DNA of 64,000 bases from positions 9,881 through 73,880 of the forward strand of contig CAZVUM010000016.1 of assembly GCA_964629575.1 (NCBI GenBank). The letters run 5' to 3'. Every line of letters starts with the position of its first letter. The first letter of the stretch is position 1. A model generated the notes under the pieces. The model saw nothing but the letters and a program-made list of their open reading frames with translations, was not told the origin of the DNA and ran no database searches. Source of the DNA: JAYPWI01 sp964629575 (GTDB taxonomy: Bacteria > Actinomycetota > Acidimicrobiia > Acidimicrobiales > Poriferisodalaceae). The translations under genes were made by a program, and so were the position numbers. Below are positions 8,482 to 16,970 of the stretch, one piece after another.

Positions 8482-9723
8482 GTGGAACACGCAACGCAGG
8501 TCGCGATCTTGAAAGAGCTGATGCAGCAGCTCGACGAGAACAAGAACATCGACGCCGGAGCGCAGGTGCGAATGCCGACCACCTCCTACGTGTGTCCCGA
8601 CATCGCTGAGCAGGAGTGGCAGCAGTTCTTCAGAAGCCACCCCCAGCTCATCGGGCTCTCGGGTGACCTACCGGAGGCGGGCAGCTTCTTCACGATCGAC
8701 GACTTCGGCGTTCCGGTTCTCGCGACCAGGGACAAGGCGGGCGAGTTCCACGCCTTTCTCAACGCGTGCCGCCACCGCTCGGTCAGGGTCGCCGCGGAAG
8801 GACGTGGCACCAAGAACATCTTCACCTGCCCGTTCCACAGCTGGAGCTACCGCAACACCGGCGAGCTGATCAACATCCCGGACGAGGATCACTTCGGCGA
8901 GATCGACAAGTCATGCCACGGGCTGCTCGAACTGCCCGCCGTGGAACGCAACGGTCTGCTGTGGGTACACCCGCAGGTCGACGGTGAGCTCGACATCGAC
9001 GGGCTGCTCGGCGCCGAGCTCGCCGCAGAGCTGGCCTCCTGGGACGCCTCCGATCACCGGTTCGTGGGCGACAAGACAATCGAGATGGACCTCAACTGGA
9101 AGTTCGCAAACGATACCTTCGGCGAGACGTATCACTTCCAGAAGCTGCACCGCGACACGCTGGGGCGGTTGTTCCTCGGCAACAACCTGCATCTGCACGA
9201 GTTCGGGCGCCATCACCGATTCGTCACCGCGAACCACGGGATCCACGAGCTACGGGACAAGCCCGAGGTCGACTGGCGAATCGAAGACGCGACCTTCGTG
9301 CTCTATCACCTGTTCCCGAACATCCAGTTCATCGTGAACCACAACACAGCGACGCTGATCCGGATCTACCCCGACCACGCGAATCCGGGCCGGTCGGTGA
9401 CGCGCATCGGCTTCTACTACACCGACCGGGTGATCGAGTCGATCGAGGCCGCCCGCGCCGAAGGCCAGGCCATCGGCGATGTATACGACAGGGACGAGCG
9501 GCGCAGCGCACCGGCGGCCGGCGGTGTGGAGGCATCGATGGAGGTCTTCTACAGCACCGTCGAGCTCGAGGACTATGCGATGGGCGAGATGCAGCAGCGC
9601 TCGGCCGAGACCGGGATGCTCGAGGAGATCGTGTTCGGACGCAACGAGCCGGCGCTCCATCACTTCCACCGCAACTACCGCGAGGCTCTCGGCCAACCAC
9701 CCCTGGAGCGGGTCTCGGGCTAG
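8482..9723 (+). CDS. Aromatic ring-hydroxylating (Rieske) oxygenase, alpha subunit
   Basis: 413 residues with a GTG start. The N-terminal Rieske [2Fe-2S] ligands are Cys96/His98 (CRHRS) and Cys116/His119 (CPFHS). The C-terminal catalytic domain has the mononuclear iron region NDTFGETYHFQKLHRD with two His. The family inserts oxygen into aromatic rings or demethylates substrates, taking electrons from a reductase. Neither a beta subunit nor a reductase is adjacent, so it may be an alpha-only enzyme. It converges on a VOC-family gene whose stop it overlaps. Substrate unknown. Confidence 0.92.
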   Translation: MEHATQVAILKELMQQLDENKNIDAGAQVRMPTTSYVCPDIAEQEWQQFFRSHPQLIGLSGDLPEAGSFFTIDDFGVPVLATRDKAGEFHAFLNACRHRSVRVAAEGRGTKNIFTCPFHSWSYRNTGELINIPDEDHFGEIDKSCHGLLELPAVERNGLLWVHPQVDGELDIDGLLGAELAAELASWDASDHRFVGDKTIEMDLNWKFANDTFGETYHFQKLHRDTLGRLFLGNNLHLHEFGRHHRFVTANHGIHELRDKPEVDWRIEDATFVLYHLFPNIQFIVNHNTATLIRIYPDHANPGRSVTRIGFYYTDRVIESIEAARAEGQAIGDVYDRDERRSAPAAGGVEASMEVFYSTVELEDYAMGEMQQRSAETGMLEEIVFGRNEPALHHFHRNYREALGQPPLERVSG

Positions 9724-10253
9724 CTGTCGCGGAGGTCGTTGTTCGGCGTGTGATCGCCGGCCAACCAGCGCGCGAGCTCAGCGTGCGCGTCGCCGCGGCG
9801 AAGTTCGTTGATGGAGTCCACATCGGGCGGATCGACGGTGAACTCGACTGCGGAGCCGTCCGGGTCGGACACGTACAACGACCGGCAGTACCCGTGGTCG
9901 ACGGTTCGGTGCGGCACTCCCGCAGCATCGAGACGCGATTGGATTGCCGACTGCGCGTCGGCGGTGACAGCAACGGCGATGTGGTTGAGGCTGGTCGGGT
10001 CGTTGTTCATCAGCTCGTCGACATCGGCAGGATCGGCGAACTGGAAGAACGCCAGCGCCGATCCATCGTCGAGCGCGAAGAACGTGTGGCAATAGGTGCG
10101 GTCTCGCCCGCGCACGTTTTCCTGTTCGCACCAGGTCGCGACGAGCGGCAGCCCGATCAGGTCTTCGTAGAAGTGTCTCGTGGCGTCTTGATCGGCCACG
10201 ACGATGGCGTTGTGGTGCAGCCGCATCGCGGGCGAGGACTCGGTGATCGGCAC
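9720..10253 (-). CDS. VOC (glyoxalase/extradiol dioxygenase) family protein
   Basis: 177 residues from GTG 10253, chosen because GAAGGGG lies 6 bases upstream; Met at 10226 is an alternative. Two beta-alpha-beta-beta-beta modules are visible: MRLHHNAIVVADQDATRHFYE (His metal ligand) and SLNHIAVAVTADAQSAI. DPDGSAVEFTVD carries the final Glu ligand. Members are metal-dependent dioxygenases, lyases or isomerases. The convergent overlap with a Rieske oxygenase suggests aromatic or xenobiotic metabolism, but the reaction cannot be fixed. Confidence 0.82.
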   Translation of the reverse strand: MPITESSPAMRLHHNAIVVADQDATRHFYEDLIGLPLVATWCEQENVRGRDRTYCHTFFALDDGSALAFFQFADPADVDELMNNDPTSLNHIAVAVTADAQSAIQSRLDAAGVPHRTVDHGYCRSLYVSDPDGSAVEFTVDPPDVDSINELRRGDAHAELARWLAGDHTPNNDLRDS

Positions 10254-10336
10254 GTTGACCCCCTCGAAGGGTTCGTCGAGTCCCCCCACTATGGCCCCGT
10301 GCGGCCCTTTTGGGTACTCCCCAGCGCGGCCTCCCC

Positions 10337-10386
10337 GTTTCGGGTACCCCCCGGCTGCGCTGGCGCGCCCGCGGCGTACCCGAAAC
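10337..10386. repeat. Perfect 11-bp inverted repeat with 28-nt spacer
   Basis: GTTTCGGGTAC (10337-10347) and GTACCCGAAAC (10376-10386) are exact reverse complements around a GC-rich 28-nt spacer. They lie between two minus-strand genes (dehalogenase upstream, VOC downstream). A related TTGGGTACTCCC is at about 10311. It could be a hairpin terminator for the dehalogenase, an operator, or the remains of a short mobile repeat. There is no T-tract on the minus-strand exit. Confidence 0.55.
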
Positions 10387-10449
10387 AAAGGAGTCGCGTC
10401 CTCGACTCCCCAGAAGGCCGGCACGAGCGCGGGATCGGCCCCTAGGGCT

Positions 10450-11355
10450 CTAGGGGTTGGCCTGGAGGAACTGCCTGATGTTGGCGACGAGCATGTCGGG
10501 CGCGTCCTCCTGGCAGAAATGGCCGACGCCCTCCAACTCGACGACGGGGCCGTCGGGCCACACGCCGCGGAAGTCGGCAATCGCCCGCCGAGGATCGATG
10601 GCTTGATCGTCGAGACCCTCGAGAAGTATCGCCGGCTTGGCCGCGAGTGCCGCAAGGCCGTCGTCGGCCGACCTGATGTAGTCCCGGATACGGCCAAGGT
10701 ACGCGTCGATGGGGAACTCGTACGCGCCGATCGAGCTGTCCCAATCGGGGAACTGCTCGGAGTACGCCCGAATCCACGTGTCGTCGACAGCGCTGTTGAA
10801 GCCGATGATCTTCATCACCGACAGCACGGTCGAGCCGGCGTTGCGGAGAACCTGCTCGGTGCGCCCGCTGTCCATGCCCGCGCCGATCCACTGGAACCAC
10901 CGTGACTCGTTGGGGCTGGGCAGATCCCGCGAGATCCGGCCGTAGCCGTTCACGGTGTTCATGTACACCATCCGCTTCACGCGCTCGGGGTGGCGTATCG
11001 CATAGGCGGTGCCGATCGGACCACCCCAGTCCTGGATCACGAACGTGATGTCGGTGAGATCGAGATGCTCGATCAGCGCGGCCAGGTTCTCCGTGTGTGT
11101 CTGAAGCGTGTAGGTCCGGTCGAGGGGCGTCTCGCTCTTCCCGAAACCCATGTGGTCCGGAACGATCACCCGATTGTGAGCGGCCAACGGGGCGATCATG
11201 TTCCGATAGAGGTAGCCCCAGGTCGGCTCGCCGTGCAGACACACAATCGGCTCGCCCGACCCCTCGTCCACGTAGTGCTGCCGAAACCCGGCACCTTCGA
11301 AGAACCTCGCCTCGAAAGGCCACGTCCCGTCGAAGGTCTCGTCTGCGTTGATCAC
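10450..11355 (-). CDS. Haloalkane dehalogenase-type alpha/beta hydrolase
   Basis: 301 residues. The signature VIQDWGGPIG gives the nucleophile Asp109, with Trp110 next to it as in haloalkane dehalogenases, where it binds halide. HGEPTW (41-46) forms the oxyanion-side loop and GVGHFCQED near the C-terminus supplies the catalytic His. The family cleaves carbon-halogen bonds hydrolytically in the cytoplasm. An Asp rather than Ser nucleophile argues against an ordinary esterase; epoxide hydrolase is the main alternative, but the DWGGP sequence favours dehalogenase. Confidence 0.85.
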   Translation of the reverse strand: MINADETFDGTWPFEARFFEGAGFRQHYVDEGSGEPIVCLHGEPTWGYLYRNMIAPLAAHNRVIVPDHMGFGKSETPLDRTYTLQTHTENLAALIEHLDLTDITFVIQDWGGPIGTAYAIRHPERVKRMVYMNTVNGYGRISRDLPSPNESRWFQWIGAGMDSGRTEQVLRNAGSTVLSVMKIIGFNSAVDDTWIRAYSEQFPDWDSSIGAYEFPIDAYLGRIRDYIRSADDGLAALAAKPAILLEGLDDQAIDPRRAIADFRGVWPDGPVVELEGVGHFCQEDAPDMLVANIRQFLQANP

Positions 11356-11461
11356 GGTCCGTCCTCAGTTGTCGTCATGGCGAGCAGCCGCCTGCCCGTG
11401 CACCCCACTGTGACACCTGCGCCGGGACTCCGAACCCTCCCACCCCCGTGGTACGAGGGGG

Positions 11462-11782
11462 CTAATCCCTCGAAAAGACGGAGAGATACTCGCGTTGCAG
11501 CGCCGTCTCGAGGGCCTGCGCCGCCGCGATCTGCTCCTCGTAGCTCTCTCGGAGCGCCCGCAGGCGGCGGATCTGTTCGCCAGAGGGAAGCTTGCCGTCG
11601 CAGGCCCGGGCGATGTCGAGGAACTCACTCAGATACGCGGCCCTCGTCCTGGCCACCATTGCTATCGCCGGGTCGAAGTCAGCGAGCGACAACTCGGGAA
11701 AGACGGGGTCGAGCGTCTCCTGGTTGATCGTCCGCATCGCCCGCTCGATCTGCAGCAGGAGGCGGTTGTGGTCGGTCGACAC
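11462..11782 (-). CDS. Small helical hypothetical protein
   Basis: 106 residues from GTG 11782. The open frame extends further upstream, but that part is Arg/Ser-rich and unlike a protein start. The product is predicted mostly helical, with an Arg/Glu-rich C-terminal half (GEQIRRLRALRESYEEQ) that could form a coiled coil. No family recognised. A GC hairpin (CCCCC near 11442, GGGGG near 11456) lies just past its stop and may be a terminator. Confidence 0.45.
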   Translation of the reverse strand: MSTDHNRLLLQIERAMRTINQETLDPVFPELSLADFDPAIAMVARTRAAYLSEFLDIARACDGKLPSGEQIRRLRALRESYEEQIAAAQALETALQREYLSVFSRD

Positions 11783-11900
11783 CCTCTCCCATCGGTTGCC
11801 GATGGCCGCCACTGAGCACTTCGGCGGACGGAAGGCCACACATCGGGCTCGGTGGCGTCGATGCCATACGCTCGTGCTGCTCGGGCCAGGAGAGTTCACG

Positions 11901-12220
11901 ATGAGAACGCCGCCGTCACTCGACACGTTCGTCGACGCCTGCATTCCGCTCGCTGAGAACCGGGACCACCAATGCGTCGCGGTGGTCCCGACAACAGGCA
12001 GGACCCTCGAGACGGGCGACGTCATCGTGCTCGGGTGAGCGGGCGATCCACGCGATCAGCGCCCCGCCGGGTCGCCCAGGGCGTGGAGCTGGTTGACCGA
12101 CCGGACAAGCTGCGCAGCAAGACTCGCCCGACGTTCCTCGAACAGGGCGTGCTCTCATACAAGTCGGCGATTCACCTCGACTTCGGCGGCATCTACGCGG
12201 TGGAGCGCTCACTCTTCGAC
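11901..12220 (+). pseudogene. Possible cupin (cysteine dioxygenase-like) remnant
   Basis: AGGAGAG lies 7 bases before ATG 11901, which opens a 45-codon frame ending at 12038 (TGRTLETGDVIVLG). In another frame soon after, AIHLDFGGIYAVERSLFDPD appears (about 12168-12224). Together they resemble the metal-binding half of double-stranded beta-helix dioxygenase-like proteins (gDvi..IH, then aiH.yGgd). Reading them as one broken gene is inference; the strong ribosome site shows at least that a real start once existed here. Confidence 0.3.
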
Positions 12221-12291
12221 CCGGACCGGGTTGGCCGAACCCATCATCAGAGATTCGATCTCTCGAGCCGTGTCCACGATCGGCTACCGCC

Positions 12292-12724
12292 AAGCGTGTA
12301 CTGGTCAACGCACGCGGTGTCTCGGTAGGGGTCGCAGCCCATGCCGCAGCCCAGTTCGCCCGAATCGATGTCGACGCCCGGACACTGGGCAGCGCGGCTG
12401 GCATCACCGCTGACGACCTCCTCACGGTCGGCACCGACGACACGTTGGTGGTCATGAGTACCGGGCCCCAACCGCGGTGGCACAACGCCACGTACGAACG
12501 TTGCACAGAAGTGGGCGCCAAGATCGTATTGATCACGCCGACCCGACTCCCGGCGCCGACACAATCGTGGTCCGGGCCGGGCGCGGTGATCCTGCGGGCA
12601 CAGCCACACATGTCGCAACCATCGCAACCCTCGCAACCCTCGAAATAGTCGTCTGGGCCTTGCGGCGCTTGACCCGCAGCATGCGCGAGCGGCGCTCGAC
12701 GAACTCAACCATCACCCTGTGTGA
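12292..12724 (+). pseudogene. Broken MurR/RpiR-type regulator, SIS domain
   Basis: Three frames join into one SIS (sugar isomerase) domain ending in a typical RpiR C-terminus. Frame 1 from 12292 gives AKRVLVNARGVSVGVAAH and ITADDLLTVG and GAKIVLITPT. It shifts near 12545 to PGADTIVVRAGRGDPAGTAT and TLATLEIVVW. It shifts again near 12658 to LAALDPQHARAALDELNHHP, stop at 12724. The N-terminal HTH is missing. At least two frameshifts and the lost DNA-binding domain make it non-functional. Confidence 0.6.
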
Positions 12725-12781
12725 CGGATATCTCAGCCGCGCGCTATAGCGATATCCGCGATTCGTCATATAATCAGATGC
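12725..12781 (+). promoter_or_regulatory. Leaderless promoter with perfect TATAAT and 8-bp dyad
   Basis: TATAAT at 12769-12774 lies 7 bases before the ATG at 12782, so the transcript would start at or next to the start codon. CGGATATC (12725-12732) and GATATCCG (12751-12758) form a perfect inverted repeat overlapping the expected -35 zone, a likely operator. A consensus -10 is striking in such a GC-rich genome. Confidence 0.6.
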
Positions 12782-12991
12782 ATGACCGCAGTGTGTCGAA
12801 CCGAAATCGCGGACTTCATCGAAGATGCCTTTCGCGGCACACCACTCTCGTCAACTGACCTCGTCGAGTTCGCGGCGGATCACGGGGCCAGAACACCGGT
12901 GCTCAAGGTATTGGGCCGCCTACAGGGAGTTGCCTACCGGGAGCTTCGTGAGCTCTGGGGTGAACTCGGCGACGTGCCGGTCGAGCGATGA
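12782..12991 (+). CDS. DUF2795 family small protein
   Basis: 69 residues. The pattern LSSTDLVEFAADHGA followed by VLKVLGRLQGVAYRELREL matches the short helical DUF2795 proteins common in actinobacteria, whose role is not established. The ATGA overlap with the pentapeptide-repeat gene (12988) implies translational coupling. It is expressed from a leaderless promoter just upstream. Confidence 0.65.
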   Translation: MTAVCRTEIADFIEDAFRGTPLSSTDLVEFAADHGARTPVLKVLGRLQGVAYRELRELWGELGDVPVER

Positions 12992-13479
12992 CATGGTTGA
13001 CGCGTCGTCGAGAACGGAACGACGCGGCACGTCAAGCGATCGTCGCTGAGCTGCGGCGACCCCAGGAGACCACCGGCAACCATCTGATCGGTGAACGCAA
13101 GTCAGCAGCGCGAGCATCGCTCCTCGGTTCCGACCTCCACGGGGCCGACTTGCGGTTTGCCGATCTTCGGCACTGCGATCTGCGCAGGGCGGACCTCTCA
13201 TCTGCGCTCTTTGACGGCGCCGATCTGTCGTGGGCAAGGCTGAGCGGAGCGAATCTAGAGGCCGCCGTGTTCGGTCGAGCCCTACTAGTTGAGACCGTGA
13301 TGGATGGCGCGAACCTCGCTCACGCCGATCTCTCGCAAGCGACGGGGCTAACGTGGGCGAGCGTTCGCGGCGCGACGAGGTCCACGTCGACAAAGTGGCC
13401 AACCGGATTCAGTCCGGCTCGCCCGGTTGTCGCTGACCCGCTGATCCACACGGGTCCGAGGCCTCCCCCGCGACGATGA
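12988..13479 (+). CDS. Pentapeptide repeat protein, C-terminus altered
   Basis: 163 residues. Residues about 45-120 are A(D/N)Lxx pentapeptide repeats (GADLRFADLRHCDLRRADL and further copies), which fold into a right-handed quadrilateral beta-helix. Some family members mimic DNA and shield gyrase; this one cannot be assigned. It is coupled to the DUF2795 gene. After the repeats the sequence turns into a Pro/Arg-rich tail that runs into an IS630 remnant, so the original C-terminus was probably replaced by transposon-derived sequence. Confidence 0.7.
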   Translation: MTWLTRRRERNDAARQAIVAELRRPQETTGNHLIGERKSAARASLLGSDLHGADLRFADLRHCDLRRADLSSALFDGADLSWARLSGANLEAAVFGRALLVETVMDGANLAHADLSQATGLTWASVRGATRSTSTKWPTGFSPARPVVADPLIHTGPRPPPRR

Positions 13480-13726
13480 GCGTCATTCTGATGAGTTCAT
13501 CGCCTTCTTGAACGAGGTCGACCGCCACGTCCCCAGCGACCTCGACGTGCACCTCGTGTTGGACAACCTCCAGACCCACACGATCCAGAAGTGGCTGCTG
13601 CGCCACCGCCGGGTCCGCTTCCACTTCACCGCGCACCCAACCGTCGGGGAACTGGCGGCCGACATCACCGCATGGGTCGAGACCTGGAACGAGAACCCAC
13701 ACCCGGTCGACGCCATTGCGCCGTGA
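13470..13726 (+). mobile_element. IS630-family transposase remnant with internal deletion
   Basis: The frame ending at 13726 reads FLNEVDRHVPSDLDVHLVLD, then HTIQKWLLRHRRVRFHFT, then HPTVGELAADITAWVETWNE. This is the C-terminal DDE part of IS630 transposases. The expected segment between HFT and the following helix (the S-W-L-N-Q-V-E catalytic region) is missing in frame, and nothing of the N-terminal half is present. No terminal inverted repeat was seen. It is a dead fragment between the pentapeptide gene and the ATPase regulator. Confidence 0.75.
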
Positions 13727-13730
13727 GTCA

Positions 13731-16700
13731 TCAAGTCTCCACGCGCCAACTGATCGAGGCTTCCTCGCTCGCGGGGGCGTAGGAGCACCGCAGTCCGGTC
13801 CGGATGGAACGGTCCAGGTGGGCGGCGAGCGAGGGAGCGACCGTTTCCATGCGGCGGAGGGCATCTCGTAGGCGGGCGCTCACTGCCTTTCGCGCTCGTT
13901 CAGCCGGATCGTTGGCGTTCGAGCGGAGACGACCGCCGAGGCCTGTGGCGCGCCGGATCTCTGCGAGCACTTGCTCACGTTCGGTCTCCAGGGTCTCGAC
14001 CCGTCCGATATCGGCATCGGACCCGGCCCGGTCGATGTCGACCGAGATCTCGTCGAGGCGAACGCGATAGGCCTTGAGAGCGTCGATGTCGATCAACTCC
14101 TGCCTACTATGGCCAGCAGCCACGCCACCCGCCAGTTGCAGCGCCGAGACCTCCTCACCTGGTCGCCGCACCAGCGCGGCGATGTCGGCGAGACCCTTCA
14201 CGTGCGGGAGACTTCCGTGCTCGCCCCGCCACGAGACCGTCCACACTTTCCCGGTCCTGGTGAGGGTCGCGTGCCCTCCATCAGGCTCCGACCGACCGAT
14301 GCCGTCAGGGCTACCGCCTCGCGACGTCAGCGAGCGCAGGGCGGCCTCGCCCGCATCGGTCCAGACTGCTGCGCCCAGTCGTCGGGCAGTCTCGATCGAG
14401 CTCTGGAGCATCCGTTGAGCGGCCTCGTCGTCGCCGAGTGCGCCGGCGAGGATTCCGGCGGTGTGCGCGAACGGACCGGCGAAGGCCACGACTGCGCCGT
14501 TCACGCCACAGGTCCCCGCCAGTGGCGCGATATCGACGAGGAGGGCCTCGCAGAGCTGGGCGTCGCCAACGGCGGTCGCTGCCTGTGCGAGGTGGGTGAT
14601 GAGCACCGAGCGCAGGTAGGAGCCATCACTCTGCCAGCCCCCGGCCTCGGCCACCGTCGCGATCTCGCGGCCTGCCGCGTCGAGATCACCAGCCGCGGCC
14701 CACGCACCAGCGGCGACAGAGTGAGCGAGAACCGGTGCTCCGGTCCACCATCGCACCGCGTCGACAGCGAGCGCCGTGAACTCCTCAGGATCGTTGCGGG
14801 CCCCGGCCAGGGCCACCCGCTGTGACATCAGCACGTTCCCGGTGTCCGGCTCATGAATCCGTTCGCCGATCTGAGCGGCATCGTGCATCAGCGTCTCGGC
14901 GGTGGTGGCGTCGCCTTCGAGCAGGGCGAGGCAGGCTCGGCGAGTCGCGACCAGGTAACGGTCACGGGGCTCATCGCGTGCATCGAGGAGGCCGAACCAT
15001 CGGTCGAGTACCGGCCGAAAACGGGCCGAGCCGGACTCGAGCAGCCCGTTCGCCGACAAGACAAGGCCTTCGGCCTGGCGGTCGATGTCTCGGAGGCGGG
15101 CTCCGACCGACGCGATTTCCTGGCCCAACTCGGCGCGCTCGCGACCGGTACCGGGACGCCAGAGTGCGTCGTGGCGGGCAAGGAGGCCGGCGATAAGGGT
15201 TTCGTCATCGTCCACCTCCCGAGCGAGTGCGAGGGCCGCTTCGCTGAGCGGGCCTGCTCGGAGCCGGTCCTGGGCGACAGAGTGCTGGAGCTCTCGCGCC
15301 AGGGCCGCCGTGATCCGTGCTTGGCGGGCCACGTCGACCCCGGTCACCGTCTCGAGCGCCGTTTCGAGGTGGGCGATGATCTCGTCTCGTGGTGTCGCGA
15401 ACTTGGCCCCGAGCCGCTGTATCGCGAGCGCGACATCGGCCCGCAGACTCGGATCCGGCACGATCGTCACGGCGTGGAGCAACAGATCGCGGGCCGTGTT
15501 CGGGTCGCCCGACCGTGCTTGGTTGTCAGCTTCCTCGATGAGGATCCGGACGAGCAGCTCCGCCTCGACGTTGCATCCAGCATCGAGGGCTGCGGTTCGA
15601 GCCCGACGCAAGTGTCCGGCGGCCTCGGTGAACGCTGAACGCCGCCGGTCATCGAGCGCAGCCGCGCGGGCCCAATCGATCGCTCGCAACGGATCGCCGA
15701 CTCCGGCTGCACGAGTGAAGTGGTACGCCAGGTCCCCGGGAGCGACGTACCCGCCGCGCTGAACCCGGGCCACGAGGGCATCCCCGATGCGACCGTGCAG
15801 CTGGGCGCGGGTCGTCACGTCGAGACGGCCATAGAGGGTCTCGCGGAACAGATCGTGGGTGAACCAAAAATCGTCTCCCGAGGTGGAGCGGACGAGCCCG
15901 ACGGCCTCCGCCGGTCCCAGCAGTCGGAGCACTTCGGCCGGAGGGGCCTCGATCACCGCTCCCAACACATCGGGGAGGAGTCGGTTTCCGAGCACGCTGG
16001 CAGCGTCGAGCAGCTGCCGACTCTGCTCGGCCAGTGCCCCCAATCGGCGGGCAACAGCACCGGTCACCACTGTGGGCAACGTCCCTTCGGCGCCGAGCTC
16101 GGGCATTCGGGCGAGCTCGCTCACGAAGAGCGGGTGACCTCCGGTACGCCGATGGAGCTCCGTGGACCGCGCCCGCGCGGTCTCCGGCGCGCCCATCGAC
16201 GTGAGCAGCTCCGCAACGGCTTCCTTTGTCAGGCCGTCGAGGTGGATGTGGTCGGAGTGAGCGCCCAAGTTGGCAAGCCGCGCATGCCCGAGCTCGTCGA
16301 GCTCGTCATGGCGATATGCGCCGACGATGAGCAGTCGAGCAGCAGCGGGTGTGCCGGCCACATGATCGAGTAGGTCGAAGGTGGACGTGTCGGCCCACTG
16401 GAGGTCGTCGAGAACGACCACCACGTGGTGGTCCGCCGCAAGGGCCTCCAGCCAGCGGGTCGCGGCGTCGAGCAACAGGAGTCGGTGCCGATCGGGATCG
16501 TCGATGGGGGCGGTTGCCGAGCCCAACTCACGAACGAGCGCGGACAGAATCTCGCGGTCCTGACCCGCAGCGGCGGCCGCGGCCTCGGTGCCCAGGAGCC
16601 GGACGAGATCGCCGAGGGCCTGAGTCCACGGCCAGAACCCAGGCGCGCCATCACCATGCCAGCACGTGCCCCACCCGACGAGGAGCGCATCAGAGGGGGA

Positions 16701-16862
16701 CCTGTCGATGGCCGCCCGGATGAGTGACGTCTTCCCCATGCCAGCCTCACCACTCACCACAACCGTGGTTCGGCGGCCCACTGCCGATGCCGACATCGCA
16801 TCGCCAACACGTCGCAGTGGATCGCTTCGGCCGACGATCGCCTGCGTCTCCATGTGTGGCAT
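13731..16862 (-). CDS. Large AAA ATPase regulator (LuxR/LAL-like architecture)
   Basis: 1043 residues. The Walker A motif GEAGMGKTS is at about 38-46 and Walker B VVVLDDLQWAD near 155. A long helical (TPR-like) middle follows. The C-terminal domain (HVKGLADIAALVRRPGEEV, then helices) is the one found in many actinobacterial signal-transduction ATPases; a standard C-terminal LuxR helix-turn-helix is not visible. Divergent from the methyltransferase-nitrilase-rhodanese run, with a repeat-bearing 108-bp gap between, so it probably regulates that operon. Confidence 0.8.
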   Translation of the reverse strand: MPHMETQAIVGRSDPLRRVGDAMSASAVGRRTTVVVSGEAGMGKTSLIRAAIDRSPSDALLVGWGTCWHGDGAPGFWPWTQALGDLVRLLGTEAAAAAAGQDREILSALVRELGSATAPIDDPDRHRLLLLDAATRWLEALAADHHVVVVLDDLQWADTSTFDLLDHVAGTPAAARLLIVGAYRHDELDELGHARLANLGAHSDHIHLDGLTKEAVAELLTSMGAPETARARSTELHRRTGGHPLFVSELARMPELGAEGTLPTVVTGAVARRLGALAEQSRQLLDAASVLGNRLLPDVLGAVIEAPPAEVLRLLGPAEAVGLVRSTSGDDFWFTHDLFRETLYGRLDVTTRAQLHGRIGDALVARVQRGGYVAPGDLAYHFTRAAGVGDPLRAIDWARAAALDDRRRSAFTEAAGHLRRARTAALDAGCNVEAELLVRILIEEADNQARSGDPNTARDLLLHAVTIVPDPSLRADVALAIQRLGAKFATPRDEIIAHLETALETVTGVDVARQARITAALARELQHSVAQDRLRAGPLSEAALALAREVDDDETLIAGLLARHDALWRPGTGRERAELGQEIASVGARLRDIDRQAEGLVLSANGLLESGSARFRPVLDRWFGLLDARDEPRDRYLVATRRACLALLEGDATTAETLMHDAAQIGERIHEPDTGNVLMSQRVALAGARNDPEEFTALAVDAVRWWTGAPVLAHSVAAGAWAAAGDLDAAGREIATVAEAGGWQSDGSYLRSVLITHLAQAATAVGDAQLCEALLVDIAPLAGTCGVNGAVVAFAGPFAHTAGILAGALGDDEAAQRMLQSSIETARRLGAAVWTDAGEAALRSLTSRGGSPDGIGRSEPDGGHATLTRTGKVWTVSWRGEHGSLPHVKGLADIAALVRRPGEEVSALQLAGGVAAGHSRQELIDIDALKAYRVRLDEISVDIDRAGSDADIGRVETLETEREQVLAEIRRATGLGGRLRSNANDPAERARKAVSARLRDALRRMETVAPSLAAHLDRSIRTGLRCSYAPASEEASISWRVET

Positions 16863-16871
16863 CTGATCTCT

Positions 16872-16930
16872 TCTGGCGAGCCCTCAGAAACGCCAGACGA
16901 GATCTGGCGGGATCTCCACGGTATCTGGCG
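16872..16930. promoter_or_regulatory. Four TCTGGCG sites in divergent promoter
   Basis: TCTGGCG occurs at 16872-16878, 16903-16909 and 16924-16930, and inverted (CGCCAGA) at 16891-16897. The direct copies are 31 and 21 bp apart, close to three and two helical turns, so they face the same side of the DNA. They fill the gap between the divergent ATPase-regulator and methyltransferase genes and look like an operator array. Confidence 0.6.
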
Positions 16931-16970
16931 CCTGAAGGACGACACCCCAATCAGAGAAGGATGAAGACCC

